Of a DNA stretch of 64,000 nucleotides, positions 8,602 through 16,544 are shown piece after piece; position 1 is the first letter of the stretch, and every line of letters starts with the position of its first letter. The stretch is taken from assembly GCA_047629195.1 (NCBI GenBank), contig JBLHWY010000011.1, positions 1 through 64,000 on the forward strand. The letters are read 5' to 3'. The translations under genes and the position numbers were made by a program. Under the pieces are notes generated by a model. That model did not search any database, was not told the DNA's origin, and saw nothing but the letters and a program-made list of their open reading frames with translations. This DNA is from UBA4582 sp047629195. GTDB lineage: Bacteria; Pseudomonadota; Gammaproteobacteria; Pseudomonadales; Azotimanducaceae.

Positions 8602-10779
8602 CTAATTAGTCGACACGGTACCCAGTATCCAGTCAACATCTGTGCTTTCCTCGCTGACCCTGAATTTTCTTAATAAGTAGTTCAGTTGAGGCGCGGCGAG
8701 TCTTAATTCTTCGAATGCTGTGCGATCAAATTTCAATATGCTAGATTCAGTTTCGAATCGGACTGTCCCACAAACTAATTTTGCCACCGGTCGCCAGCCA
8801 AATTCAGATGACGGTGTGAGAGTCATTTCACCTTGTACGGCCGTTCCCTTTACAAGAATGTACCAGGTGTCGCTGTTGGGTGTCAGGGATTCGCCGGCTT
8901 CCATTTCCAGATGCATACCAATTCTGCCTACCTTCTCGATGACGGTTGAACTGAGTCCATTGAATTGGGGAAGTGCTCCAATGAGTGGTCGAATACTCCA
9001 TCGACCTAGTAGGTCTTCTCTGAAGCCTTCCGCTTCAATAAATGCAGAGAAGGTTTCTTCAGCGAACACGCAAACTGTAACCGGTGTTGTCGCAACTACG
9101 GAAGCATTGCGCATTGTAGCGCCGGTAATCACCGCCATTTCTCCGATAATGTCACCTGCTTGCAGGTTTGCTACCGTGGAGAAGTTTTTGCCGTCGTGAT
9201 ACACGACATTACAGTACCCAGTGAGGAGGAGATAAACATACCCTCTGGTTTCAGTATCCTGAACAATAATGACGTCTTCTGCGTTGTAGCGTCTAATTTC
9301 CTCTTCTGCTAGCAAACTACGCATCCAACGATTTGGAAATGGTTTGCCTAACCAAACAGTCAAGTAATGGTTAACTTGCGAAGTATAAATACTAGGGTCA
9401 CCGTCTATGATTGAATATCGTTTGCCTGAACTTGCCAATGAGAAGGTGGTATTGAAATCGTTCGGTAATTCTTCGACATGGACAAATACAACGCGGTCAG
9501 ATTGAGAGCTTAGTGCATCAGCAGGGTCACCGTGTATCGCGCCTGCACCCCCGTCTGCCACCAGCATGTTGAATCTCTGAGAATAAAGGCGTTCCAGACC
9601 TTGCAATGTTTCATCGCGAACCTTGCCTTCTTTGTTCATCTCCTGGATTACGCCCATTGAATGATTGTCGCCGACAACACAGAGTTGTCTGGTGTACCCT
9701 TTGTGAATTGTTGAGAAGGTAGCGCCAATTGTTGGAATACTATGGACAGTGACATGCGGTTCAATGTTTAAACCGAAGTAGTTCACTGGCTTGCCAGGCG
9801 CTACTTCAACCAACTTAAAATGCTCGTGGATCACGGCTTCATCCCAGCCCAAGCTACAACCTAGCTTGTCCATCGCCATGTTATAAATTTCTTTAGTTGT
9901 GATGACCTCGACTCGGTGTGGCATCATCATCAGTGGAAACATGGTGCAGTGGTCATCGTGAAGATGAGTTAGAAAAACTGCAGAAACTTGATTTTTCGAT
10001 ATACCACGAGCAAATAAATGCTGATCAAGGAATGGAATCGAATCAATTAGAATGTAATCACCGTTGTAGCATAAGGCCAGACCCGTGCATGCTTCGTCGA
10101 TAGTAAAGCCAGATGCACCGCCAAGAACTTCAAGTCCCATTTTTGCTAGACCGCCAGGAACATAGTCAGGCTGTACTTGGTAGGAGGGCCCGACCACTTG
10201 GTCTTCATTAAGATCGACTTTTACTTCGCCTTCATTATTTCGAATGAGATATTCATCGGTTCCGCTATGTTCGATGATCATAGAGCTTGTTTGGGCTCTA
10301 CCGTTCTTAAAGGGCGTTAGATTAAAAAAGTCTTCTATTGGAATTCTTTCGCCTGCCGCATCTGACAATGCCAATGCCTCTGACACTGCCAACCATTCTT
10401 CTTTCAAGCCTTCATCGGTCTGCCAAGCGTCTAGTTCAGCTCGATTCGGGCCATTCAATGTGAGCCGTAATAATCTCAGCGCATGAGATATATCTTGTTC
10501 ACTACCAACCAGATTTATCTTGCGGCCCTCGGTCAATCCGTTAGCAACGAAAAGGAAAAAGTAGAAGGGGAATTCGAGACTGTTAAGCACCGATCCATCT
10601 TTTTCTTTTACGTCTGTGAGTACGAGGGTGTCAAAAGATTTAATATTATTACGTAACAATCCTTTGAGTACTTCTGGCGGTTGACCAAATAATATCGTGC
10701 TAGCTTCGTCGCGAACGATACGACTGCCTTGCACTGGCGCCATTACTGTAGGTTTTGACATAACAGGGTACAACATCAC
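8602..10779 (-). CDS. Metallo-beta-lactamase-fold / cyclic-nucleotide-binding-domain fusion protein
   Basis: A 725-residue soluble multidomain protein. Residues 1-200 match no family I know. Residues ~205-430 form a metallo-beta-lactamase-like hydrolase domain with the metal motif THLHDDH (H272, H274, D276, H277) and later GDNHS and GGAGAIHGDP segments that can supply ligands. Residues ~490-610 resemble a cyclic-nucleotide-binding domain (ending LQAGDIIGEMAVITGATMRNASV, the phosphate-binding cassette region, though the usual cassette Arg is not clearly placed). The C-terminal ~110 residues are unassigned. A hydrolase gated by a nucleotide or redox signal is an inference. It is divergent from the acyl-CoA dehydrogenase. 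Internal M7 is an alternative start. Confidence 0.8.
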   Translation of the reverse strand: MMLYPVMSKPTVMAPVQGSRIVRDEASTILFGQPPEVLKGLLRNNIKSFDTLVLTDVKEKDGSVLNSLEFPFYFFLFVANGLTEGRKINLVGSEQDISHALRLLRLTLNGPNRAELDAWQTDEGLKEEWLAVSEALALSDAAGERIPIEDFFNLTPFKNGRAQTSSMIIEHSGTDEYLIRNNEGEVKVDLNEDQVVGPSYQVQPDYVPGGLAKMGLEVLGGASGFTIDEACTGLALCYNGDYILIDSIPFLDQHLFARGISKNQVSAVFLTHLHDDHCTMFPLMMMPHRVEVITTKEIYNMAMDKLGCSLGWDEAVIHEHFKLVEVAPGKPVNYFGLNIEPHVTVHSIPTIGATFSTIHKGYTRQLCVVGDNHSMGVIQEMNKEGKVRDETLQGLERLYSQRFNMLVADGGAGAIHGDPADALSSQSDRVVFVHVEELPNDFNTTFSLASSGKRYSIIDGDPSIYTSQVNHYLTVWLGKPFPNRWMRSLLAEEEIRRYNAEDVIIVQDTETRGYVYLLLTGYCNVVYHDGKNFSTVANLQAGDIIGEMAVITGATMRNASVVATTPVTVCVFAEETFSAFIEAEGFREDLLGRWSIRPLIGALPQFNGLSSTVIEKVGRIGMHLEMEAGESLTPNSDTWYILVKGTAVQGEMTLTPSSEFGWRPVAKLVCGTVRFETESSILKFDRTAFEELRLAAPQLNYLLRKFRVSEESTDVDWILGTVSTN

Positions 10780-10987
10780 TTAATTTGTTACTGGAGTGTA
10801 ACTAAAGGAATAGACCGGGAACAGGCCGAAATTCCTTCATGTCGAAAATACCTTAAACTATTTGTAGGCAGTGTGCAGTGATCGCGAAATTTCTATTTAA
10901 GAGGATTTGTCGAAAACTTGAGCATAAACGATTAGAATTCTGTATCTATGCTGTTAATAAATAACCACAAGAATTTAGGGGAAATTA

Positions 10988-12142
10988 ATGAGTGAAGCTG
11001 TGCAACTTGATGAAGCCGAAGAGATGCTATTTCGAGAAAGTGTTAAAAAATTTCTAGAGGCGGAAGTCGAACCCTTTTATGAAGCCTGGGAAACTAATGA
11101 AATTTGGCCTCGTAATCTGTGGAGCAAGCTAGGGGAAAATGGCTTTCTCTGTGTTGATATGCCCTCCGAGTATGGCGGCTTTGATGCGTCTTTTGAATTG
11201 AGTTGCGTCGTTGTTGAAGAGGTCTCGAGAGCGGGTTATGGCGCGCTGGCAGCCGGAATATCGGTTCATTCTGATATCGTCGCCCCTTATATCTTGCACC
11301 TAGGGACTGAAGAGCAGCGACAACAATGGCTTCCAGGCATGGTAAGCGGCGAGATTGTTGGCGCCATTGGAATGACAGAACCCGGCGCTGGAAGTGATCT
11401 TCAGGGTATGAAGACTTCAGCGGTAAAAGATGGGGATGATTACATTATTAATGGACAAAAAACGTTCATAACTAACGGCCAGCACGCCGATGTAATTGTT
11501 CTGGCGGCGAAAACAGATCCTAAGCTGGGCGCGAAAGGCGTGACCTTGTTCACCGTTGACTGTCACCTTGATGGTTATCAAAAAGGTCGTAACCTTGACA
11601 AAATGGGGCTCCACTCGGGTGATACCTCTGAAATCTTTTTTCAGGATGTGAGAGTGTCCTCAAAGGAGGTCCTAGGCGGTGAAGGCCAAGGTTTTGCTAA
11701 CCTGATGAATGAGCTACCGAGGGAACGCCTTATTCTGGGTGTCGGATGTGTTGCTGCCGCTGAAGGGATGTTGGAGATGACCCTCGCCTATACCCTTGAG
11801 AGACAAGCATTTGGCGAACCCATTGCGAAACTACAGAATACGAAGTTTGTGCTGGCTGACATCAAGACAGAGATTGAATTGAACAAGGCAATGGCAGAAA
11901 AGTACGTTGTCCGTTATGTAAATGGTGAATTAACACCCGTAGAAGCTTCAATGTGTAAGCTTGCGGCAAGCGAGATGCAGGGACGAGTCGCTGACCGATG
12001 TGTTCAATTATTCGGTGGCTACGGCTATATGCGCGAGTACCCAATTTCACGTGCTTATGTTGATGCGCGTATACAAAGAATTTACGGCGGCACTTCAGAA
12101 ATCATGAGAGAATTGATTTCGAGAAGCCTAGTAGGGCGTTAG
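10988..12142 (+). CDS. Acyl-CoA dehydrogenase (LCAD/isovaleryl-type)
   Basis: A full-length 384-residue FAD enzyme. GMTEPGAGSD (residues 128-137) and ITNG are the flavin-contact motifs, and the C terminus has RCVQLFGGYGYMREYP and RIYGGTSEIM. At the position of the medium-chain catalytic Glu (YEGT) this protein has Gly 367; the base is therefore probably Glu 246 in LPRERL, as in long-chain and isovaleryl-CoA dehydrogenases. It introduces a double bond into acyl-CoA and passes electrons to ETF. The ATG has aggggaaa upstream. The next gene, 80 bp on, is unrelated in function, so substrate stays open. Confidence 0.93.
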   Translation: MSEAVQLDEAEEMLFRESVKKFLEAEVEPFYEAWETNEIWPRNLWSKLGENGFLCVDMPSEYGGFDASFELSCVVVEEVSRAGYGALAAGISVHSDIVAPYILHLGTEEQRQQWLPGMVSGEIVGAIGMTEPGAGSDLQGMKTSAVKDGDDYIINGQKTFITNGQHADVIVLAAKTDPKLGAKGVTLFTVDCHLDGYQKGRNLDKMGLHSGDTSEIFFQDVRVSSKEVLGGEGQGFANLMNELPRERLILGVGCVAAAEGMLEMTLAYTLERQAFGEPIAKLQNTKFVLADIKTEIELNKAMAEKYVVRYVNGELTPVEASMCKLAASEMQGRVADRCVQLFGGYGYMREYPISRAYVDARIQRIYGGTSEIMRELISRSLVGR

Positions 12143-12223
12143 GCGTATACAGCCTTGTTGCGTGCCATATGAGCAGTTATGGACTCAACGTCGAAGTCAT
12201 CGGTGCTCGCCGGATCAGGTGTT

Positions 12224-14062
12224 ATGAACATAATTGGTATATCCGCGTATTACCATGATAGCGCTGCGGCTTTAATACAGGATGGAAAAATATCCGCTGC
12301 CGCGCAGGAAGAGAGATTTACCCGCAAGAAGCATGATCCTGCCTTTCCCGTGCAGGCGATTCAATATTGCCTGCAGCAAAGTGGTTTAGTGCTTAGTGAA
12401 GTAGATTACGTCATTTTTTATGACAAGCCTTTGATCAAATTTGAACGACTGCTAGAGACTTACCTCGCATACGCGCCAAAAGGTTTTCGATCTTTTCTTG
12501 CGTCAATGCCTGTCTGGTTGCAAGAAAAGCTGTTTCTGAAACAGGAACTACGTAGAGAACTTTCTGAGCTATCTGGCCTTAGTAAACAAGAATTGCCGAA
12601 ACTGCTTTTCAATGAGCATCACCAATCGCATGCTGCTTCAGCATTTTTTCCAAGTCCTTACAAAAAAGCAGCTGTTTTATGTTTGGATGGTGTTGGTGAG
12701 TGGGCGACGAGTTCTGTCTGGTTGGGTGAAGACAATAAACTAACCCCCCTTTGGGAAATTGATTTTCCACACAGCCTAGGGCTACTTTATTCGGCGTTTA
12801 CCTATTACACGGGCTTTAAGGTGAATTCTGGAGAGTACAAACTGATGGGGCTCGCGCCTTATGGCGAACCGAAGTACGTGCCCAAAATTATGGACAATCT
12901 GATTGATGTTAAAGAGGACGGGACGTTTCGGTTAGACATGCAGTATTTTGATTATGCTGCAGGGTTGACCATGACGAATCAGCGGTTTGACGACCTATTT
13001 GATGGTCCACGGCGAGAGCCAGAGTCCGAGGTAAGCCAAAAAGAAATGGATTTGGCTCGGTCAATTCAGGTGGTCACAGAAGAAATTATACTAAAGCTAA
13101 CAGCAACTATTTACGGTGAGCTTAATGTAGAACACCTTTGTTTAGCTGGCGGCGTTGCCTTAAATTGCGTCGCTAATGGCAGAATTTTGAGAGAGAGCCC
13201 GTTTAAAGATATTTGGATTCAACCCGCTGCTGGTGATGCAGGTGGTGCGCTAGGTGCTGCGTTGAGTGTTTGGTATGAGTACCTTGATAACCCAAGAGAA
13301 GCCAGAACCCATGATGATATGTCTGGATCATATTTGGGCGGCTCTTTTAGTAACAGTCAGATCATCTCTAGCCTTGATGCGCTAGAAGCAAGTTATAAAC
13401 AATTAGACGATGGTGATTTGTTCCATCAGCTTGCTGACATACTTTGTGGTGACAATGTCGTGGGATGGTTCAGCGGTCGAATGGAATTTGGTCCCCGCGC
13501 ATTGGGTGGTAGATCGATACTAGGAGATCCACGCAGCAAAAAAATGCAATCAATCATGAACCTGCGCATAAAATATAGAGAATCTTTTCGTCCGTTTGCG
13601 CCAGCGATTAAGGCTGAAAGTGTTTTTGAGTGGTTTGAAATTGATCGGCCTAGCCCTTACATGTTGCTTGTCGCAGATGTTAAAGAAGAAAAGCGTATTC
13701 AGATGTCGGAAGCTGAGCAGGCACTCTTCGGTATTGAAAAACTAAATATAGCGCGTTCTAAAATTCCTGCGGTCACCCACGTCGATTACTCGGCACGTAT
13801 ACAAACCGTTCATGCTGAAACGAACCCTAGATTTCACCGTTTGATTAGCGAATTTGAAAAACAGAGTCAGTGCCCCATTCTTATAAACACCTCTTTTAAT
13901 GTTCGAGGTGAGCCCATTGTTTACTCCCCAGAAGATGCTTATCGTTGTTTTATGCGAACAGATATGGATTATCTTGTCCTAGAGAATGTTTTTTTAAAGA
14001 AATCTGATCAACCAATCCTTGATGAAGATGAGTCATGGAAACAGACTTTCGAGTTGGATTAA
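12224..14062 (+). CDS. Carbamoyltransferase, NodU/CmcH (TobZ-like) family
   Basis: The ATG at 12224 gives MNIIGISAYYHDSAAALIQDG, the family's normal opening; an earlier GTG/ATG would add 15 unlikely residues. The product is 612 residues. The N-terminal ASKHA-type domain has EERFTRKKHD and NEHHQSHAASAFFPSP with metal-binding histidines; the C-terminal YrdC-like part has GRMEFGPRALGGRSILGDPR, the carbamoyl-adenylate-forming site. Such enzymes use carbamoyl phosphate and ATP to carbamoylate hydroxyl groups of natural products or surface sugars. It is followed by SxtJ and DUF5989 proteins, a recurring trio in bacterial genomes. The acceptor is unknown. Confidence 0.93.
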   Translation: MNIIGISAYYHDSAAALIQDGKISAAAQEERFTRKKHDPAFPVQAIQYCLQQSGLVLSEVDYVIFYDKPLIKFERLLETYLAYAPKGFRSFLASMPVWLQEKLFLKQELRRELSELSGLSKQELPKLLFNEHHQSHAASAFFPSPYKKAAVLCLDGVGEWATSSVWLGEDNKLTPLWEIDFPHSLGLLYSAFTYYTGFKVNSGEYKLMGLAPYGEPKYVPKIMDNLIDVKEDGTFRLDMQYFDYAAGLTMTNQRFDDLFDGPRREPESEVSQKEMDLARSIQVVTEEIILKLTATIYGELNVEHLCLAGGVALNCVANGRILRESPFKDIWIQPAAGDAGGALGAALSVWYEYLDNPREARTHDDMSGSYLGGSFSNSQIISSLDALEASYKQLDDGDLFHQLADILCGDNVVGWFSGRMEFGPRALGGRSILGDPRSKKMQSIMNLRIKYRESFRPFAPAIKAESVFEWFEIDRPSPYMLLVADVKEEKRIQMSEAEQALFGIEKLNIARSKIPAVTHVDYSARIQTVHAETNPRFHRLISEFEKQSQCPILINTSFNVRGEPIVYSPEDAYRCFMRTDMDYLVLENVFLKKSDQPILDEDESWKQTFELD

Positions 14063-14066
14063 TACG

Positions 14067-14483
14067 ATGAATTCACTGAAGGTAATGTCAGACAAGGACT
14101 TGCAAAAATTTGGATTCACCACTGGCATAGTTCTGGTGTTAGTTTTTGCGCTGTTTCTGCCATGGTTACTAGATGTTACATTACCTATTTGGCCTTGGCT
14201 GTTGGCGGCTATTCTCATTCTCGTTGCTGCTGTAGCGCCGGGTAGATTGCAGGTCGTCTATAAGTATTGGATGCTTATAGGCGAAAAATTGGGATGGTTT
14301 AACTCTCGGGTCATACTGGGTCTGATCTTTTTTGTGATGTTTGTGCCAACCGGCTTTGTCATTCGACTGTTCGGCTACGATCCATTGGCAAAAAAAGTAG
14401 ATAGAGATGCGGACACATACCGTGTTCCTAGGAATCATGATGAAGTTGATAACATCAAAAAGCGGATGGAGAATCCCTACTAA
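14067..14483 (+). CDS. SxtJ-family membrane protein
   Basis: A protein of 138 residues if started at ATG 14067, four bases after the carbamoyltransferase stop. It has a helical pair at about residues 16-60 and another hydrophobic stretch at ~80-100, then a charged tail containing DTYRVPR. Small membrane proteins of this type follow carbamoyltransferases in saxitoxin clusters (SxtJ) and in many unrelated genomes; their role is not known. The downstream DUF5989 start overlaps its stop codon (TAATG), so the three genes are probably translationally coupled. A second Met at 14085 is an equally good start. Confidence 0.8.
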   Translation: MNSLKVMSDKDLQKFGFTTGIVLVLVFALFLPWLLDVTLPIWPWLLAAILILVAAVAPGRLQVVYKYWMLIGEKLGWFNSRVILGLIFFVMFVPTGFVIRLFGYDPLAKKVDRDADTYRVPRNHDEVDNIKKRMENPY

Positions 14484-14635
14484 TGCTTGAGTTGATTGTA
14501 GATTTATGGGGTTTTATGCGCGAGCGTAAAAAGTTTTGGCTTGCGCCAATTATCATTATGATGTTGTTGCTAGGCAGTCTAATTGTTTTTTCTCAGGGCT
14601 CAGCGGTAGCGCCTTTCATCTACACGCTTTTCTAG
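14483..14635 (+). CDS. DUF5989-type small membrane protein
   Basis: A 50-residue protein starting MLELIVDLWGFMRERKKFW and continuing into one hydrophobic helix (about residues 20-40), ending APFIYTLF. This is the normal layout of DUF5989 proteins, which regularly follow SxtJ-like genes. ATG 14483 overlaps the upstream TAA by one base. Function is unknown; the constant company of a carbamoyltransferase suggests a membrane complex with SxtJ. Confidence 0.8.
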   Translation: MLELIVDLWGFMRERKKFWLAPIIIMMLLLGSLIVFSQGSAVAPFIYTLF

Positions 14636-14733
14636 CGCCTCCCCGTATATGCTGTCTACTGCATTTCTAAAGTGTGTTATGTAGTAACATAGAGGTTAAG
14701 TGGGTAGATAAGTTTACTTTGAGGAATGTCATT

Positions 14734-15075
14734 GTGCCGCGATATGATTATTACTGTGATGAGAATGACAAAACGGTTGAGGTTGTTCACCGCATGGCTG
14801 AGCGGTTGACAAGTTGGGGAGAACTTTGTGAAAAAGCGAATATCGAAGTTGGTACCACTGATCCGGATTCTCCAATAAGAAAAGTGATTACGGTTGCGCC
14901 AATGGCAAACACTCCAACCGGTGATGTTGGCCTGAAGGAGATGGGTTTTACCAAATTGGTGAAGCGGTCCGACGGGGTTTATGAAAATGTAACCCGGTCA
15001 GGTACAGAAAAGCGATTTATGAAATCTGATGATCCATCTTCAATGCCTCACTTTCACAAAAAGATGAGTGACTGA
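14734..15075 (+). CDS. FmdB-like small protein with an incomplete zinc ribbon
   Basis: The GTG at 14734 was chosen because GAGGA lies 8 bases upstream and the product then opens MPRYDYYCDENDKTVEV, as FmdB-family proteins do; an upstream ATG adds 20 residues of no family likeness. The product is 113 residues. In a normal FmdB ribbon the metal is held by two CxxC pairs; here only the first Cys of each is visible (C8 followed by D-E-N, C32 followed by E-K-A). The second half (GVYENVTRSGTEKRFM ... MPHFHKKMSD) is polar. Function is unknown. It ends at a short tandem duplication before the next gene. Confidence 0.7.
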   Translation: MPRYDYYCDENDKTVEVVHRMAERLTSWGELCEKANIEVGTTDPDSPIRKVITVAPMANTPTGDVGLKEMGFTKLVKRSDGVYENVTRSGTEKRFMKSDDPSSMPHFHKKMSD

Positions 15076-15085
15076 TGAGTGACTG
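15064..15085 (+). repeat. 11-bp tandem duplication at a stop/start junction
   Basis: ATGAGTGACTG occurs at 15064-15074 and again at 15075-15085, directly followed by ATGAGCC, the start of the next gene. The first copy encodes the last residues and stop of the FmdB-like protein; the second gives a stray ATG-AGT-GAC-TGA. Removing one copy would restore a coupled TGATG-type junction, so this looks like a recent slip. Confidence 0.8.
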
Positions 15086-15613
15086 ATGAGCCTGTTGGGT
15101 CGGTCCAGCCTAACTAGTGGTTTAGGAACGCGGTTTGTTAGTTGCAGTTGGATAGTGTTGTTCTTGGTTTTAACAGTAGGTTTCTCAGTGCCCGCGAGCG
15201 CTGAAGAGAAAGTCGGTCACGTTTATTTGGTGAATTACACCAAAGGCGAAGACAGGCAAGATGGCGAGGGCCTTATTAAGCAGCCTGGTTTTGAAGCGTA
15301 CACGTACTATCTTGACCAGTTGTTTCACCAAGATTTTCTTGTCGCAGAAGGCGGGTTCGTAGACTATGAGCAAGCAGACAATATACTGCTACTCGTCAGA
15401 GCTAGCTAAATCGAAACTGCGCGTAACCTGGCGCTCGAAAATCCGGCTGTAAAAAGTGGTGTATTGACGGCAAGGGTGCGGCATTGGCAACTAGGTCTTT
15501 CGTCCCTTCGTAGCAAGGTAAGGTTAGTTAGGACCAGAGTTCGCAGAGGCACATTCTGGGTCGAGAGTCTCGACCCGTCAGCGCCCATTGTTTTGAAAGC
15601 TTCTGAGCTTTAG
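15086..15613 (+). pseudogene. Secreted YCII-like protein gene interrupted by an in-frame TAA
   Basis: The frame from ATG 15086 codes for a signal peptide (VLFLVLTVGFSVPASAEE) and a domain resembling YCII proteins, then hits TAA at 15407-15409 after LLLVRAS. Read through the stop, the same frame stays open for 67 more codons to TAG at 15611-15613 and continues as family-like sequence: IETARNLALENPAVKSGVL, matching the end of a YCII domain. Changing TAA to TCA would restore Ser. So the gene is either freshly disrupted, carries a sequencing error, or is truncated but functional. YCII-like proteins are small alpha-beta barrels with unclear enzymatic roles. Confidence 0.7.
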
Positions 15614-15666
15614 TTTGAACCAGCCCCGTTGCTATTTGTGGTCGTTGATCAGGTTATGTTAGTTGA

Positions 15667-16353
15667 TCAAGTTTCTTTGACAGGCATGTCTTCCTGCAAC
15701 AGGTGTTCGGTCACTTCAAGCAATCGAGCGGTACCGACATCGCTGTTGATACCGATATGATATTTCCCATTAACCACAATGCTAGGAACGCTTGAGATTT
15801 TGTAAGCCCTCGTAATGGCATCAGCAGAGGCCATTCTTCTTTTTACGTTTTCCGATTCGAAGGCCAGTCTGAATTCTGCCTCTGTGGTTCCCCTACCTTC
15901 AAACCATGCCGCGACGGTATCCAATGTAGCGAGATTTCTCCGAGCGGTGTGTATATCGGTGAAGAACTTGACGTGGTGCTCCTCGAGAATCCCAATCTCT
16001 TGCATCGTGTAGTAGGTCTGACCATACAATCGCCACAGTTTGCTGCCGAGTACAGGCGTTCGTACAAAATTGACTGTATCCGAGTTTTCCTCGACCCAGC
16101 CCTCTATTTCAGGATCAAAATTAAAGCAGTGAATGCAACCGTAGGAGAAAAACTCCATAACTACATCCTTTTTACCTCTGACTTTGCCAGGTTCCTCCAG
16201 CTTCATGTAGTGGCGGCCTTCCGCAAATTCACCGTCAGGGACATCGGTCACTACCAACGTGCTGAAGTAAATGACGACAGCGACAGCTATGGCAACGATC
16301 GCACCTATTGCCAGTTTCTGTTGCTGTAAAAACTTGTTTTTCTTATTTGCCAT
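15667..16353 (-). CDS. DsbA-like thiol:disulfide oxidoreductase, membrane-anchored
   Basis: A 228-residue protein with an N-terminal hydrophobic segment (residues ~13-36) and a thioredoxin-fold domain exported to the periplasm. The redox site is CIHC (C73, C76), and SVPSIVVNGKY near residue 192 carries the cis-proline loop. The spacing and inserted helical domain are as in DsbA, which makes disulfides in exported proteins. The hydrophobic start lacks a clear cleavage site, so it may stay anchored. The many c-type cytochromes in this window also need thiol control in the periplasm, but no gene linkage shows that this protein serves them. Confidence 0.88.
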   Translation of the reverse strand: MANKKNKFLQQQKLAIGAIVAIAVAVVIYFSTLVVTDVPDGEFAEGRHYMKLEEPGKVRGKKDVVMEFFSYGCIHCFNFDPEIEGWVEENSDTVNFVRTPVLGSKLWRLYGQTYYTMQEIGILEEHHVKFFTDIHTARRNLATLDTVAAWFEGRGTTEAEFRLAFESENVKRRMASADAITRAYKISSVPSIVVNGKYHIGINSDVGTARLLEVTEHLLQEDMPVKET

Positions 16354-16423
16354 GGTTTAAATCTCTAAATGTTGCTTCCTTGATGATTGATTATAACCAG
16401 AAGTTGCGGACTTGGTGACTCTT

Positions 16424-16437
16424 TACACAATTGTGTA
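16424..16437. promoter_or_regulatory. 14-bp perfect palindrome in a divergent intergenic region
   Basis: TACACAATTGTGTA reads the same on both strands. It lies about midway between the divergent starts of the DsbA-like gene and the LLM oxidoreductase gene, where an operator for a TetR-like or similar dimeric regulator would be expected. No regulator gene is adjacent. Confidence 0.45.
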
Positions 16438-16544
16438 CCATGGGCGCTCTTGATTACGAAGTTGCCGACGCGCTATTTGTTAGAGTTGCATCATTTTGAG
16501 CGCGGACAGCTTGGCAAGAAAACAAACCAATTAGGGAGATAGTT

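Noticed and set aside
8720..9199. 159-codon plus-strand frame inside the MBL/sensor fusion gene
   Set aside because: Shadow frame without start signals.
15949..16329. 126-codon plus-strand frame opposite the DsbA-like gene
   Set aside because: Complete overlap with a gene that has a CxxC motif and cis-Pro loop; no independent support.
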